Assembly: GCA_025964775.1 (NCBI GenBank)
Contig: JAOPYE010000012.1
Span: 62,001 to 126,000, forward strand
Source of the DNA: Marmoricola sp.
GTDB taxonomy: Bacteria; Actinomycetota; Actinomycetes; Propionibacteriales; Nocardioidaceae
Direction: 5' to 3'
Length of the DNA stretch: 64,000 nucleotides
Position 1 is the first letter of the stretch, and the number at the start of each line of letters is the position of its first letter. Position numbers and translations under genes: made by a program. The notes under the pieces are model-generated. The model searched no databases, was not told the DNA's origin, and saw nothing but the letters and a program-made list of their open reading frames with translations. Below, in pieces: positions 33,396 through 41,931 of the stretch.

Positions 33396-35273
33396 ATGCC
33401 AGGTAACTCAAAATCAGGCGTATCGAACAAGCCGAAACGACCAGCAATGAAATCCGAAGACGAGGCGTCGACAAGCAAAAGGGAAACCGGGCGACCCGTC
33501 GTTGTACAGGTGTTGCCTACGGCCCCGCGGCCTATCGCCGCAGGCGACAACGCCACGGCCAAGATCGGTCCCGAAGCGGCTGCGGCGATCGAGCGCGCGA
33601 AGACGCGCGCGTCGGGGGGTGGCGCCTTCGAGATGGTCTTCGCTGCAGCGTCCCTACGTGGTGCCGCTGGCCTCATACCTCGCAAAGAGCTCGGTGCCCT
33701 AGTCAGAGCACTTGCAGCCAAGCCCGAGGTTCCCGCCAAGCATATTGGCGCGCTCGGTTCGACACTCAAGGAAATCCTCCGGAAAGTTGACTCCGACGCT
33801 CTGAGTAGCGACACACGCTTCAAGGACCGCGCCTGGCACGACAATCCGTTGCTCAACCGGCTCGGTCGCGGCTACGTCGCGGCGTGCGACACCGCGCTCG
33901 ACATCCTCAACGATGTCGATCTCGACTGGCGCACCCGCGAGCGATTGCGGATGCCGGCAGACAACCTCATCGCGGCACTATCGCCCACGAACACGGCCAT
34001 CCTGAACCCGCTTGGATGGAAGGAAACTATCGACACCGGTGGCGCGAACCTCGTCCGAGGCGCGAAGAGCCTCATGAGCGACCTTCAGTCACCCACGCGC
34101 CTTCCGGGTAGTGTCGATCGCGAGGGCTTCACGATCGGCGAAAACATTGCGGCGACCCCGGGCGGCGTTGTCCAGCGGGAGCGCTTATTTGAGCTGATCC
34201 AATACGCGGCCACCACCGAGACTGTGAATTCGGTTCCGATCCTCTTCGTTCCCTCGCCCGTCAACAAGTACTACCTGCTGGACCTCGAGCCCGAGCGATC
34301 GGTCGTGGCCGAGCTCGTTGCCCAAGGGCGCCAGGTCTTTGTGATCTCGTGGGTTCAACCAGACGTCTCGATGGCGGACGCGGGATTCGACTCGTACATC
34401 GAAAGCGTGATCGCGGCCATGGACACGGTCGCCACCATCGCCAGGGAGGGGACAGTCCATCTCGCTGGTCTGTGTGGGGGCGGACAGCTGGCCGCCCTCG
34501 TGGCCGGTTACCTTGCGGCAACCGGCGTTCAGGATCGCCTCGCGACACTGACTATTGGAATCTGCATTCTCAACTTCGAGCGAGAGAAGGCCCTTGCCTT
34601 CATCGACCACGAGTCTGGTGAGCGTGCCATACGGCGTGCGACAGCTCGCGGCTACTTCGCTGCCGTTGACTCTGCTCGGACCTTTGCGCTGATGCGGCCG
34701 TTTGAGGGCATTTGGAGCCACGTAGCGAACAACTACGTGATGGGACTCAAGCCACCCCGGATGGCGTTGCTGTATTGGGCAGCAGACCAGACGAACATGT
34801 CGGTTCAGTTCGGTGCGGACTTCATTCGCAACTCGCTCAACAACACCATGGCCAAACCGGGAGGCGTTGAGATTCTCGGCGCGCCGATCGATCTGACGAA
34901 GATCAAGGTCGATACCTACGTTCTCGGTGGGTCCACTGACCACATTTCGCCGTGGGGATCCTCGTTCGAGACCGTCGCCATGCTTGGAAGCAATCCACGC
35001 TTCGTACTAGCCGAGGGTGGCCATGCGATGGTCATCGCCAAGCCCCCTTCACATGCCCGCAGCACGCATTGGGTTGGCCCGGCCGTCGGGATCGACGCGG
35101 CAACTTGGTTCGAGAACGCGGAGCAGCGACCCGGCACCTGGTGGACCGACTGGTCCACCTGGATCGACCGCCACAAGTCCAGCCAGATCGATGCGCCCAA
35201 GAAACTCGGAAGCCGAAGGCACCCTGTTCTAGGCGCCGCCCCGGGCGACTACGTCCGTGTGGTCCTCACCTGA
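33396..35273 (+). CDS. PhaC-like polyhydroxyalkanoate synthase/acyltransferase
   Basis: A 625-residue alpha/beta-hydrolase-fold protein of the poly(3-hydroxyalkanoate) synthase family. It has the synthase-type N-terminal segment with PTNTAILNPLGWKET, the lipase-like box GLCGGG with Cys as nucleophile, an acid in GGSTDHISPW, and the His in EGGHAMVI. The first 45 residues are Lys/Ser-rich. Length and lipase box fit class I/II synthases, but no PhaP, PhaE or PhaR gene is adjacent. It could polymerise hydroxyacyl-CoA or transfer such acyl groups. AGGAG precedes the ATG. Confidence 0.85.
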   Translation: MPGNSKSGVSNKPKRPAMKSEDEASTSKRETGRPVVVQVLPTAPRPIAAGDNATAKIGPEAAAAIERAKTRASGGGAFEMVFAAASLRGAAGLIPRKELGALVRALAAKPEVPAKHIGALGSTLKEILRKVDSDALSSDTRFKDRAWHDNPLLNRLGRGYVAACDTALDILNDVDLDWRTRERLRMPADNLIAALSPTNTAILNPLGWKETIDTGGANLVRGAKSLMSDLQSPTRLPGSVDREGFTIGENIAATPGGVVQRERLFELIQYAATTETVNSVPILFVPSPVNKYYLLDLEPERSVVAELVAQGRQVFVISWVQPDVSMADAGFDSYIESVIAAMDTVATIAREGTVHLAGLCGGGQLAALVAGYLAATGVQDRLATLTIGICILNFEREKALAFIDHESGERAIRRATARGYFAAVDSARTFALMRPFEGIWSHVANNYVMGLKPPRMALLYWAADQTNMSVQFGADFIRNSLNNTMAKPGGVEILGAPIDLTKIKVDTYVLGGSTDHISPWGSSFETVAMLGSNPRFVLAEGGHAMVIAKPPSHARSTHWVGPAVGIDAATWFENAEQRPGTWWTDWSTWIDRHKSSQIDAPKKLGSRRHPVLGAAPGDYVRVVLT

Positions 35274-35294
35274 GTAGAAATAGCGAGGCTCAAA

Positions 35295-36059
35295 ATGCGA
35301 ATTGCCGACATGTATCGCCTCGACGGCAAGGTAGCCGTCGTCACCGGGGCGTCAAGCGGTCTCGGCGTCACCTTCGCCGTCGCCCTTGCAGACGCGGGTG
35401 CCGACGTCGTGCTGGGCGCACGGCGTGAGGACAAACTCGAAGACACGGTGTGCATGGTTGAGGCCAAGGGTCGCAAAGCAGTTGCGGTGCGCACCGACGT
35501 CACCAAAGTTGAGGAGTGTCGGGCCCTCGTACACGCTGCGTCCAACAAATTCGGTCGGCTGGACATCCTGGTAAACAACGCCGGAGTCGGCACAGCGGTA
35601 CCGGCCTACAAGGAAGGCCCGCAACAGTTCCGTGACGTCGTTGAACTGAACCTGAACGCCACGTATTGGATGGCCCAGGCGGCGGCCGAGGCCATGGGCC
35701 CTGGCAGTTCCATCATCAACATCAGCAGCGTTCTTGGCATGACCACAGCAGGCCTGCCGCAGGCCGCGTACTCGGCTAGCAAGGCAGGTGTCATCGGCTT
35801 GACTAGGGACCTCGCTCAGCAGTGGGGGATGCGCAAGGGGATTCGCGTCAACGCGATTGCGCCTGGCTTCTTCGAGACCGAAATGACGGCGGCCTACGAG
35901 CGCAGCTACATCGACGGAACCATCATTCCCAGAACGTTGCTGGGACGTCTTGGACGCCACGAAGAGATTGGGGCCGCGCTGCTCTTCCTCGCCAGTGACG
36001 CGAGCGGCTACGTCACCGGAACGACGCTGCCCGTGGAAGGCGGCATGCTGGCGACCTGA
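35295..36059 (+). CDS. Short-chain dehydrogenase/reductase
   Basis: A 254-residue classical SDR with cofactor motif VTGASSGLG, the NNAG motif (DILVNNAGVG), catalytic Ser in INISSVLG and Tyr/Lys in YSASKAG, and the C-terminal GYVTGTTLPVEGG. Asp/Arg preference is ambiguous: the second strand ends in GARRE, which tends to favour NADP(H). It may act on a hydroxyacyl-CoA or alcohol as FabG-like proteins do; this is inferred from the PhaC-like gene 21 bp upstream. Confidence 0.92.
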   Translation: MRIADMYRLDGKVAVVTGASSGLGVTFAVALADAGADVVLGARREDKLEDTVCMVEAKGRKAVAVRTDVTKVEECRALVHAASNKFGRLDILVNNAGVGTAVPAYKEGPQQFRDVVELNLNATYWMAQAAAEAMGPGSSIINISSVLGMTTAGLPQAAYSASKAGVIGLTRDLAQQWGMRKGIRVNAIAPGFFETEMTAAYERSYIDGTIIPRTLLGRLGRHEEIGAALLFLASDASGYVTGTTLPVEGGMLAT

Positions 36060-36140
36060 CGTCCCAAACGTTCGACGATACCGCATTGCAGGTCAGCACC
36101 CGGTCTGCCTAAGGGCCGACCACGATGGAAGGCAAGTTGC

Positions 36141-36935
36141 ATGTCGAGCTCCACCAGTTACGAGATTCCGCCGAAGCTCGCCTACGGTCTCGTTGAAGGG
36201 CCGCGGGCGCTCAGCGAACTTGGGCTCTTCTACGCGCTACGCCCATGGCTGGCGTCTCACAGCGTCGAGGAGGGGCGCCCCGTTCTGGTTATCCCGGGGC
36301 TCAAGGCCGCGGACTACACGACGTACCCGCTGCGACGGCTCCTAAGCAGAGTCGGCCACACCCCATATCGATGGGGCCTCGGAACAAATATCGGACCGAC
36401 CTCCAAAGCAATCGAGGGCCTCGACGCGCTGTCGGAGATGATCTGTCACGAGCACGATGCGCCCATCAGCATCATTGGGCAAAGCCTCGGCGGCTATCTC
36501 GGCGCCGAGCTTGCGCGCAGGCATCCCGATCGCATCGACCGTCTGATTACGCTTGCCGGCCCAATGGCGATCAGGAGTCTGAAGCAATCGCGCGCCGAGG
36601 CCACCTACGCGAAGCTGCGCAGGTTGCATCTACCCGAGTACGAGTTCGTTCTTTGGCGGACCGCGACCCGGCCTGAAATTCCATCGACTTCGATCTTCAG
36701 CCGAAGCGACGGCATCGTTCATTGGCGGGCATGCATGTACCCCGACGGCGCATTGGTAGAAAACGTTGAGGTTCGATCAAGCCATCTCGGCATGGGCGTC
36801 AATCCCGCAGCCGTTTATGCGGTTCTCGACCGGCTGGCAACCTCTACCGAGAACTGGTCCAAGTTCGTTCCGCCGGAGAACCTTCGCTCCTACTTTCCGG
36901 AGTCGACCAGCGAGCATCTCTTCGATCAGGGCTGA
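36141..36935 (+). CDS. Alpha/beta hydrolase
   Basis: A 264-residue hydrolase-fold protein. The nucleophile elbow is IGQSLGGYLG (Ser about residue 115), with a late acid in SRSDGIVHW and a candidate His in RSSHLGMGVNP. The oxyanion segment VLVIPGLKAADYT is near the N-terminus. It is likely a lipase/esterase or thioesterase of the triacylglycerol-lipase-like group. The ATG at 36141 has GGAAGG upstream. It is followed by a perfect terminator-like hairpin. Confidence 0.82.
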   Translation: MSSSTSYEIPPKLAYGLVEGPRALSELGLFYALRPWLASHSVEEGRPVLVIPGLKAADYTTYPLRRLLSRVGHTPYRWGLGTNIGPTSKAIEGLDALSEMICHEHDAPISIIGQSLGGYLGAELARRHPDRIDRLITLAGPMAIRSLKQSRAEATYAKLRRLHLPEYEFVLWRTATRPEIPSTSIFSRSDGIVHWRACMYPDGALVENVEVRSSHLGMGVNPAAVYAVLDRLATSTENWSKFVPPENLRSYFPESTSEHLFDQG

Positions 36936-37027
36936 GCGTGGCTGTGGCGGGAAATCTTGCTTTGAGGGCATAGAGACGCTACCAGGGAGGGAGGTGACGC
37001 AGAGCACGAAAAGGAAGGCTTGGAAGT

Positions 37028-37066
37028 GCTCACCGGCGGCAATCCTTTGCCCCGCCGCCGGTGAGC
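37028..37066 (+). terminator. Perfect 13-bp hairpin before the reductase gene
   Basis: GCTCACCGGCGGC (37028-37040) and its exact complement at 37054-37066 enclose a 13-base loop. It lies 93 bp after the hydrolase stop and only 26 bp before the reductase ATG. It probably ends the upstream transcript; because it is so close to the next start it could also act as a leader structure. Confidence 0.6.
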
Positions 37067-37091
37067 CCCAAGACCAATCGGAGGAACTGGA

Positions 37092-38309
37092 ATGTCTGAG
37101 CGCCTTGTCGTTGTGGGGGCATCGTTGGCCGGCCTTCGCGCGATTGAGGCTGCTCGTCGCCTCGGCTTCGTCGGACCAATCACGCTAGTGGGTGCCGAAC
37201 CCCACCTTCCGTACGACCGCCCGCCCCTCTCGAAGGCCGTGCTGAACCCGGGGCTCGAAGCCGATATCGAGCCCTTCCGTTCGCGTGAGCACCTCAAGAA
37301 CGAGCTCGGCGTCGAGCTCATCCTGGGCGAACCCGCTACGGCCCTGGACACCGCCGCGAAGGTCCTTCATACACGAACGCGCCGGATCGGCTACAGCAAC
37401 TTGATCATCGCGACAGGTGGCTCCGCACGACAACTCCCCAACACTGACGGGATTTCCGGCGTCCATACCCTCCGAACCAAAGACGATGCACTCGCCGTGC
37501 GTGCGGCCCTCGACGCCGGCGCTCGAGTCGCTGTTGTAGGGGCGGGCTTCATTGGCTCTGAGGTCGCCTCGGCCGCGCGTAAACGGGGACTCGACGTCAC
37601 CATCATCGAAATGCTCCCTGTTCCCCTGACCCGTTCAGTGGGGCCATTTGTTGGCGCCGTGTGCGCCGAAATCCATGCACAGAACGGGGTTGACCTCCGA
37701 TTCGGTGTCGGCGTTGAACGGCTCCTAAGCGACTCGGGAAAGGTAACGGGTGTGGTGCTCACTGACGACACCATCGTGCCCGCGGACTTGGTCGTTGTCG
37801 GAGTTGGTGTTGACCCGGCGACGGCGTGGCTCGAAGGCTCAGGCGTCAAACTTCACCCTCGTGATCGCGGAGTCGTCTGCGACTCCTACCTGAGAAGCTC
37901 TGCAGCTGGCGTGTTCGCGGCCGGGGATGTCGCTCATTGGACACATCCATTGTTCGACTACGAATTGATGCGTCTCGAGCACTGGACCAGCGCCGCTGAA
38001 CACGGGGCAACCGCCGCACGAAACGCACTCTTCCCAACGACGGCCGTCGAAGCTAATGGCGTCCCCTACTTCTGGTCCGACTGGTACGAGCACCGAATCC
38101 AATTTGTGGGCATCCCGAATGCCGAGGACGTCGACGTCGTCGACGACGGCACCAAAGATGGACGCTTTCTCGCGTTCTATCGACGGGGCGATCGGCTGGT
38201 CGGTGTTTTGACGATTGACCGGCCGACCCAAATCATGAAGTTCCGCAAGTTGATCGCCGACCGGGACAGGGTCGAGGCGGCCAAGGACCTCGCCATCACC
38301 CTCGGCTAA
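37092..38309 (+). CDS. Ferredoxin reductase (NAD(P)H/FAD, rubredoxin-reductase-like)
   Basis: A 405-residue pyridine-nucleotide-disulfide-type flavoprotein. It has an FAD motif near the N-terminus (VVVGASLAGLRAIEAARRLG), the PYDRPPLSK segment typical of oxygenase-coupled ferredoxin reductases, the NAD(P)H motif VAVVGAGFIGSEVA, the FAD motif GVFAAGDVAHW, and a C-terminal reductase domain (about 320-405). It would transfer electrons to a ferredoxin such as that at 27238 and on to a P450 or ring oxygenase outside this window. GGAGG precedes the ATG. Confidence 0.92.
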   Translation: MSERLVVVGASLAGLRAIEAARRLGFVGPITLVGAEPHLPYDRPPLSKAVLNPGLEADIEPFRSREHLKNELGVELILGEPATALDTAAKVLHTRTRRIGYSNLIIATGGSARQLPNTDGISGVHTLRTKDDALAVRAALDAGARVAVVGAGFIGSEVASAARKRGLDVTIIEMLPVPLTRSVGPFVGAVCAEIHAQNGVDLRFGVGVERLLSDSGKVTGVVLTDDTIVPADLVVVGVGVDPATAWLEGSGVKLHPRDRGVVCDSYLRSSAAGVFAAGDVAHWTHPLFDYELMRLEHWTSAAEHGATAARNALFPTTAVEANGVPYFWSDWYEHRIQFVGIPNAEDVDVVDDGTKDGRFLAFYRRGDRLVGVLTIDRPTQIMKFRKLIADRDRVEAAKDLAITLG

Positions 38310-38839
38310 CGCCAGACGTCAGTAGACAGTGTCCTTGACCCAGAGTCGAGCCACGCGACAAAGAGTTCAAGGAGTTTGAGCATGCTTGATCAGACAAAGA
38401 TCGTTTCGCCGTGCGACGCTTCGCCGGCGAGCGCGCCGTGCGGAGCGTCATGAGACGCGCACCGTCTGAGAAATGGTCAAGGGAGCGGATCGCGAGTGTG
38501 CTTAACGGCGGCGCACGCAGCGACGCAATCCAGCGGACCTTCGACATGGAGCCACACTGCAATCTTGCAACTACCGTTTCCACCCCGGTTCGTGCCCGAG
38601 GAGGCGACGAAGCGTGCAGTGTGCCGCGATCCAGGCCAATCCCACTCCTTGGGGGTAGTTCGCCTCTCAAAGGGGTAGTCCTTCGGCCCTAGCCACGGAT
38701 TCGGCGAAGACAAGCCCATTTGGGGCCAAGTCCAGGTTGAGGTCGTGTTGGATGCCGGTCACAAAGACGAGCAGCGGCGTTCACCTCGCGCGCCATCGGA
38801 TGCTTGTGGCGCTGCGCGACGCAGCGACGGGATCTCGGC
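38310..38839 (+). other. Gene-poor stretch with an orphan palindrome pair
   Basis: No convincing gene fills these 530 bp; the longer frames are Arg/Ser-rich. Two sites related to the LuxR motif occur: CTACCC-CCAA-GGAGTG on the minus strand (38643-38658) and CTACCC-CTTT-GAGAGG (38664-38679, same strand). No gene or -10 box follows at the usual distance. The region may be what is left of a lost operon. Confidence 0.35.
38382..38453 (+). CDS. 23-codon ORF with strong ribosome-binding site; possible gene remnant
   Basis: AAGGAG lies at an ideal distance before the ATG at 38382, but the frame closes after 23 codons (MLDQTKIVSPCDASP, then a short tail). The strong initiation signal suggests the start of a gene that has since been truncated or frameshifted; a functional small peptide is the alternative. 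I could not recognise the parent gene in the other frames. Confidence 0.25.
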   Translation: MLDQTKIVSPCDASPASAPCGAS

Positions 38840-39412
38840 TTAGAGGGCGAGAAGTGCGTCGAGGGCGCGCACGCAGTGGGAGACCTCGACGTCGATATTT
38901 TCTCGGGTAATGGCGGCGCTCCACTGCAGTGCCCGGTCCTCGACGTACGCGATCCAGGCGTGGACGACGCAGGCTGCGGATTGCGGCAACTGTGAGGATG
39001 CAATCAACTCGCGTGCCATCTGTCGGCGGTGGGATCCGACGCCGTCGCCGCCCACGGAAAGGTCACCGTTGCCGAAGACGAGTGCCACATACGAGTCGCG
39101 GCGCCGCTCAATCTGCGAGTAGAACCGCTCGGCGAACTGCTGAACCGCCGCCTCCGGCGGCGCATCGGGGTCAGGTGCCACGTTGCGCCAGACGCGCCGC
39201 AGCGCCGCAGCAATGACTTCCTCGTAGTAGTTGGTCTTTGTTGGGAAGTAGTGGAACAGCAACCCGCGTGAGATTCCGGCCGCTTCAGCGACCTCGTCAA
39301 TGGAAAGCTCCTGAATGGGGCGGTCGACCAGCATCTGCAGGCCGATCGACAGAAGTTGCCGCCGCCGTTCCTGCTTCGGCATCCGAGGGCGGATGGAATC
39401 TTCGTTCCCCAT
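38840..39412 (-). CDS. TetR-family transcriptional regulator
   Basis: A 190-residue regulator with an N-terminal helix-turn-helix (about 12-58; ELSIDEVAEAAGISRGLLFH, then YFPTKTNYYEEV) and an all-helical ligand domain of no recognised class. It is transcribed divergently from the acyl-CoA dehydrogenase gene, with 40 bp between their starts, and is the likely repressor of it. I chose the ATG at 39412; ATG 39424 lies within the presumed operator. Neither has a ribosome-binding site, so a leaderless transcript is likely. Confidence 0.88.
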   Translation of the reverse strand: MGNEDSIRPRMPKQERRRQLLSIGLQMLVDRPIQELSIDEVAEAAGISRGLLFHYFPTKTNYYEEVIAAALRRVWRNVAPDPDAPPEAAVQQFAERFYSQIERRRDSYVALVFGNGDLSVGGDGVGSHRRQMARELIASSQLPQSAACVVHAWIAYVEDRALQWSAAITRENIDVEVSHCVRALDALLAL

Positions 39413-39416
39413 GCTA

Positions 39417-39452
39417 TTGAGCATTGCTTAACAATGTGAGACAGTCAAGCAC
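39417..39452. promoter_or_regulatory. Divergent promoter region with TetR-type operator
   Basis: CATTG-CTTAA-CAATG (39422-39436) is a perfect inverted repeat centred between the two divergent starts. Forward TTGAGC (39417-39422) and reverse TTGACT suggest opposing -35 boxes, each placed so that transcription would start at or next to the start codon. The -10 boxes are poor. Autoregulation by the TetR protein and repression of the dehydrogenase are inferred. Confidence 0.45.
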
Positions 39453-40709
39453 ATGGACTTCAGGCCGTCACCTCGTGCCACCGAGATCAGTCGTCTCGTC
39501 GCGGACTTCATAGAGAATGAGATCGAGCCGATCGAGGCGGCCTATCACCAAGAGATCAAGCGCCGTCGCGAGTCGGGTACGGGGGAGAACTGGCAGGAGT
39601 TGCCAGTGCTGAAGGATCTGCAGGCCAAGGCGCGCCGCGCTGGGCTCTGGAACCTCTTCTTGCCAGCGGGTCACGAAGGCCCGTATGCCGGGCGCTTCGG
39701 CACTGCGGGCGGGACCGGTCTGAGCAACGTCGACTATGCGCCGATCGCCGAGCTCACGGGACGGTCGTTCATCGCCCCTTACGTCTTCAACTGCAATGCG
39801 CCAGACAGCGGAAACATGGAGGTGCTGCTCAAATACGGGAGCCAGTCGCAGAAGGATGTGTGGCTTGAACGGTTACTTGATGGACAGATCCGAAGCGCCT
39901 TTCTCATGACTGAGCCCGACGTCGCATCGAGCGATGCGACGAACATGGAAGTTACCGCCTCGATCGATGGGGACGAGATCGTCCTCAACGGCAGAAAGTG
40001 GTTCTCTACGGGGGTCGGTCATGAGGATTGCGAGATCTTCATTGTCATGGCTGTGACGGACCCCGAGGCGGACCGGCACCGACGACACTCCATGGTCTTG
40101 GTCCCGAGGCACACGCGGGGAGTCAAGGTCGAGCGGATGCTCACGACGATGGGGTCCTTCGACGAACCGCACGGGCATGGCGAGGTCAACCTCTCCGACG
40201 TCCGCGTTCCGATGGACAACTTCATTTCCGGACCGGGAGAGGCATTCGCAATTGCACAGGGTCGGCTCGGGCCCGGTCGGGTCCACCACTGCATGCGACT
40301 GATCGGACTCGCGGAGAAGTCCCTTGACCTCGCCATCAAACGCGGCACTTCCCGAACAGCCTTTGGGAAGCCGCTCATGAACCTAGGTGGTAACCGCGAG
40401 CGGCTCGCGCAGTCGCGAATCGCAATCGATTCGACCCGGTACCTGGTGCTGAATGCGGCTTGGAAGCTCGACACTTACGGGCCGGAGGGGGCGATCAGCG
40501 AGGTTTCCCAGATCAAGGTGGCCGCGCCGCGGATGGCGATGGACGTTATCGACTTCGCGATGCAAATCCATGGAGCGGCCGGGCTCACTGATGACCTCCC
40601 CCTGGCCGCCGCCTGGACAACCGCCCGCTCCCTCCGCTATGCCGACGGGCCGGACGAGGTGCATTTGGGCCTCATCGCCCGGCTCGAACTACTCAAGCAC
40701 GGTCACTGA
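39453..40709 (+). CDS. Acyl-CoA dehydrogenase, ACAD10/11-like
   Basis: A 418-residue acyl-CoA dehydrogenase with the FAD-binding middle strand region (AFLMTEPDVASSDATNMEV; KWFSTGVG) and the C-terminal helical domain (MQIHGAAGLTDDLPLA). The extended N-terminal start and the TEPDVASSDATN segment resemble the ACAD10/ACAD11 branch. The next gene encodes an APH-type kinase, the same pair of domains that is fused in ACAD10/11 and separate in the LvaA/LvaC step of levulinate use. This suggests action on a 4-hydroxyacyl-CoA or related acid. It is likely repressed by the divergent TetR. Confidence 0.9.
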   Translation: MDFRPSPRATEISRLVADFIENEIEPIEAAYHQEIKRRRESGTGENWQELPVLKDLQAKARRAGLWNLFLPAGHEGPYAGRFGTAGGTGLSNVDYAPIAELTGRSFIAPYVFNCNAPDSGNMEVLLKYGSQSQKDVWLERLLDGQIRSAFLMTEPDVASSDATNMEVTASIDGDEIVLNGRKWFSTGVGHEDCEIFIVMAVTDPEADRHRRHSMVLVPRHTRGVKVERMLTTMGSFDEPHGHGEVNLSDVRVPMDNFISGPGEAFAIAQGRLGPGRVHHCMRLIGLAEKSLDLAIKRGTSRTAFGKPLMNLGGNRERLAQSRIAIDSTRYLVLNAAWKLDTYGPEGAISEVSQIKVAAPRMAMDVIDFAMQIHGAAGLTDDLPLAAAWTTARSLRYADGPDEVHLGLIARLELLKHGH

Positions 40710-40821
40710 AAGGACGTGAGATGACGCTGAGATCGGTGCTGCCGACCATGCCGCGTAGTCTTCGAGAAGGATCTGCGGGTCGCGGCGCGCGCGCGGTCAG
40801 GGCCGCCGTGATGAAGGCCCG

Positions 40822-41931
40822 ATGGACGCTGACGTGATGTCTGAGGTCGAAGGTGCTCGCGATGTCCGCGGGGAGGACGCATTCGATGTAGCTGCAGTTG
40901 ACGCATGGTTGAGAGCGACTGCCGTGTCCGCGGCTTCGGCGCTGTCAGAGTGGGGTGTCGGGCTTCCTGATGTCAGCCAATTCTCCGGTGGTGCCTCCAA
41001 TCTCACCTATCTGCTGAGGTATCCCAAGAAGGACCTAGTCTTGCGACGCCCGCCCGCCGGCACGAAGGCGGCGGGCGCTCACGATATGGGTCGCGAATAC
41101 AGGATCCAGTCATGGCTCGCGCCCGTGTTTCCGTATGTGCCTCCGACGGTCGGACATTGCGCCGACGAGGCCGTCATGGGCTCGGAGTTCTACGTGATGG
41201 AGCGCATGATCGGCAACATTCCACGTAAAGACTTTGACGGGACCCCGACTCCCGCAGAGGTTCGTGAGATGTGCACGAACACGCTCGATCTGCTTGTTTC
41301 GCTTCATGCCGTCGACCCGGCTCAAGCGGGACTTGCTTGGCTCGGGAAGGGCAGTGGCTACGTTGAACGCCAGATCATTGGCTGGTCGGCCCGCTACCGC
41401 AACGCTCTCACAGAGAACGTCTCCGGCATGGAGGACATCATCGCGTGGCTTGTGGCAAAACAACCTGCCGATAGCGGATCCTGTTTGATCCATAACGACT
41501 TCCGCTTCGACAATGTGGTCTTTTCTGAATCGGATCCGACGCGCCCAGTTGCGTTGCTCGATTGGGAACTGGCGACGATTGGCGACCCGTTGATGGATCT
41601 TGGCAGCGCGTTGGCGTATTGGGTAGAGGCCACCGACGATGATGACTGGCAGGTCTTCCGCCTGCAGCCAACGAATGCTGCAGGCATGCTGACTCGTGCC
41701 GAGGTCGTTGCCTACTACATGGAAAGGTCTGGGCTCGATGTAACGCCCGAGCAGTGGACGTTTTACGAGGTCTTCGGCCTCTTTCGCCTTGCGGGCATCG
41801 CTCAGCAGATCTACTACCGCTACCACCATGGTCAGACGACGAACGAGCGATTCGGATCGTTTTGCATGTTCGTGAACATGCTCGGCGAGCGCGCCCGGAC
41901 ATTGATTCGGTCGGCCTCCTGGGAGCCGTGA
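40822..41931 (+). CDS. APH-type phosphotransferase (LvaA/ACAD10-kinase-like)
   Basis: A 369-residue kinase of the aminoglycoside-phosphotransferase fold. After an N-terminal lobe with the FSGGASNLTYLL segment and an LRRPPAG lysine-region equivalent, it shows the catalytic loop LIHNDFRFDNVVF (HxDxxxxN) and the metal-binding LLDWELATIGDPLMDLG. It is not expected to be a resistance enzyme: pairing with an acyl-CoA dehydrogenase indicates phosphorylation of a hydroxyacyl-CoA. It starts 112 bp after the dehydrogenase; ATG 40837 is an alternative start. Confidence 0.88.
   Translation: MDADVMSEVEGARDVRGEDAFDVAAVDAWLRATAVSAASALSEWGVGLPDVSQFSGGASNLTYLLRYPKKDLVLRRPPAGTKAAGAHDMGREYRIQSWLAPVFPYVPPTVGHCADEAVMGSEFYVMERMIGNIPRKDFDGTPTPAEVREMCTNTLDLLVSLHAVDPAQAGLAWLGKGSGYVERQIIGWSARYRNALTENVSGMEDIIAWLVAKQPADSGSCLIHNDFRFDNVVFSESDPTRPVALLDWELATIGDPLMDLGSALAYWVEATDDDDWQVFRLQPTNAAGMLTRAEVVAYYMERSGLDVTPEQWTFYEVFGLFRLAGIAQQIYYRYHHGQTTNERFGSFCMFVNMLGERARTLIRSASWEP

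Noticed and set aside
38411..38692. 93-residue ORF in the 38.3-38.8 kb gap
   Set aside because: Arg/Ser/Pro-rich composition, no initiation signal of its own and no recognisable motif.
40822..41931. APH-fold protein as an antibiotic-resistance kinase
   Set aside because: It sits next to an acyl-CoA dehydrogenase, as in LvaA and ACAD10/11 contexts, and its sequence pattern fits that branch better.
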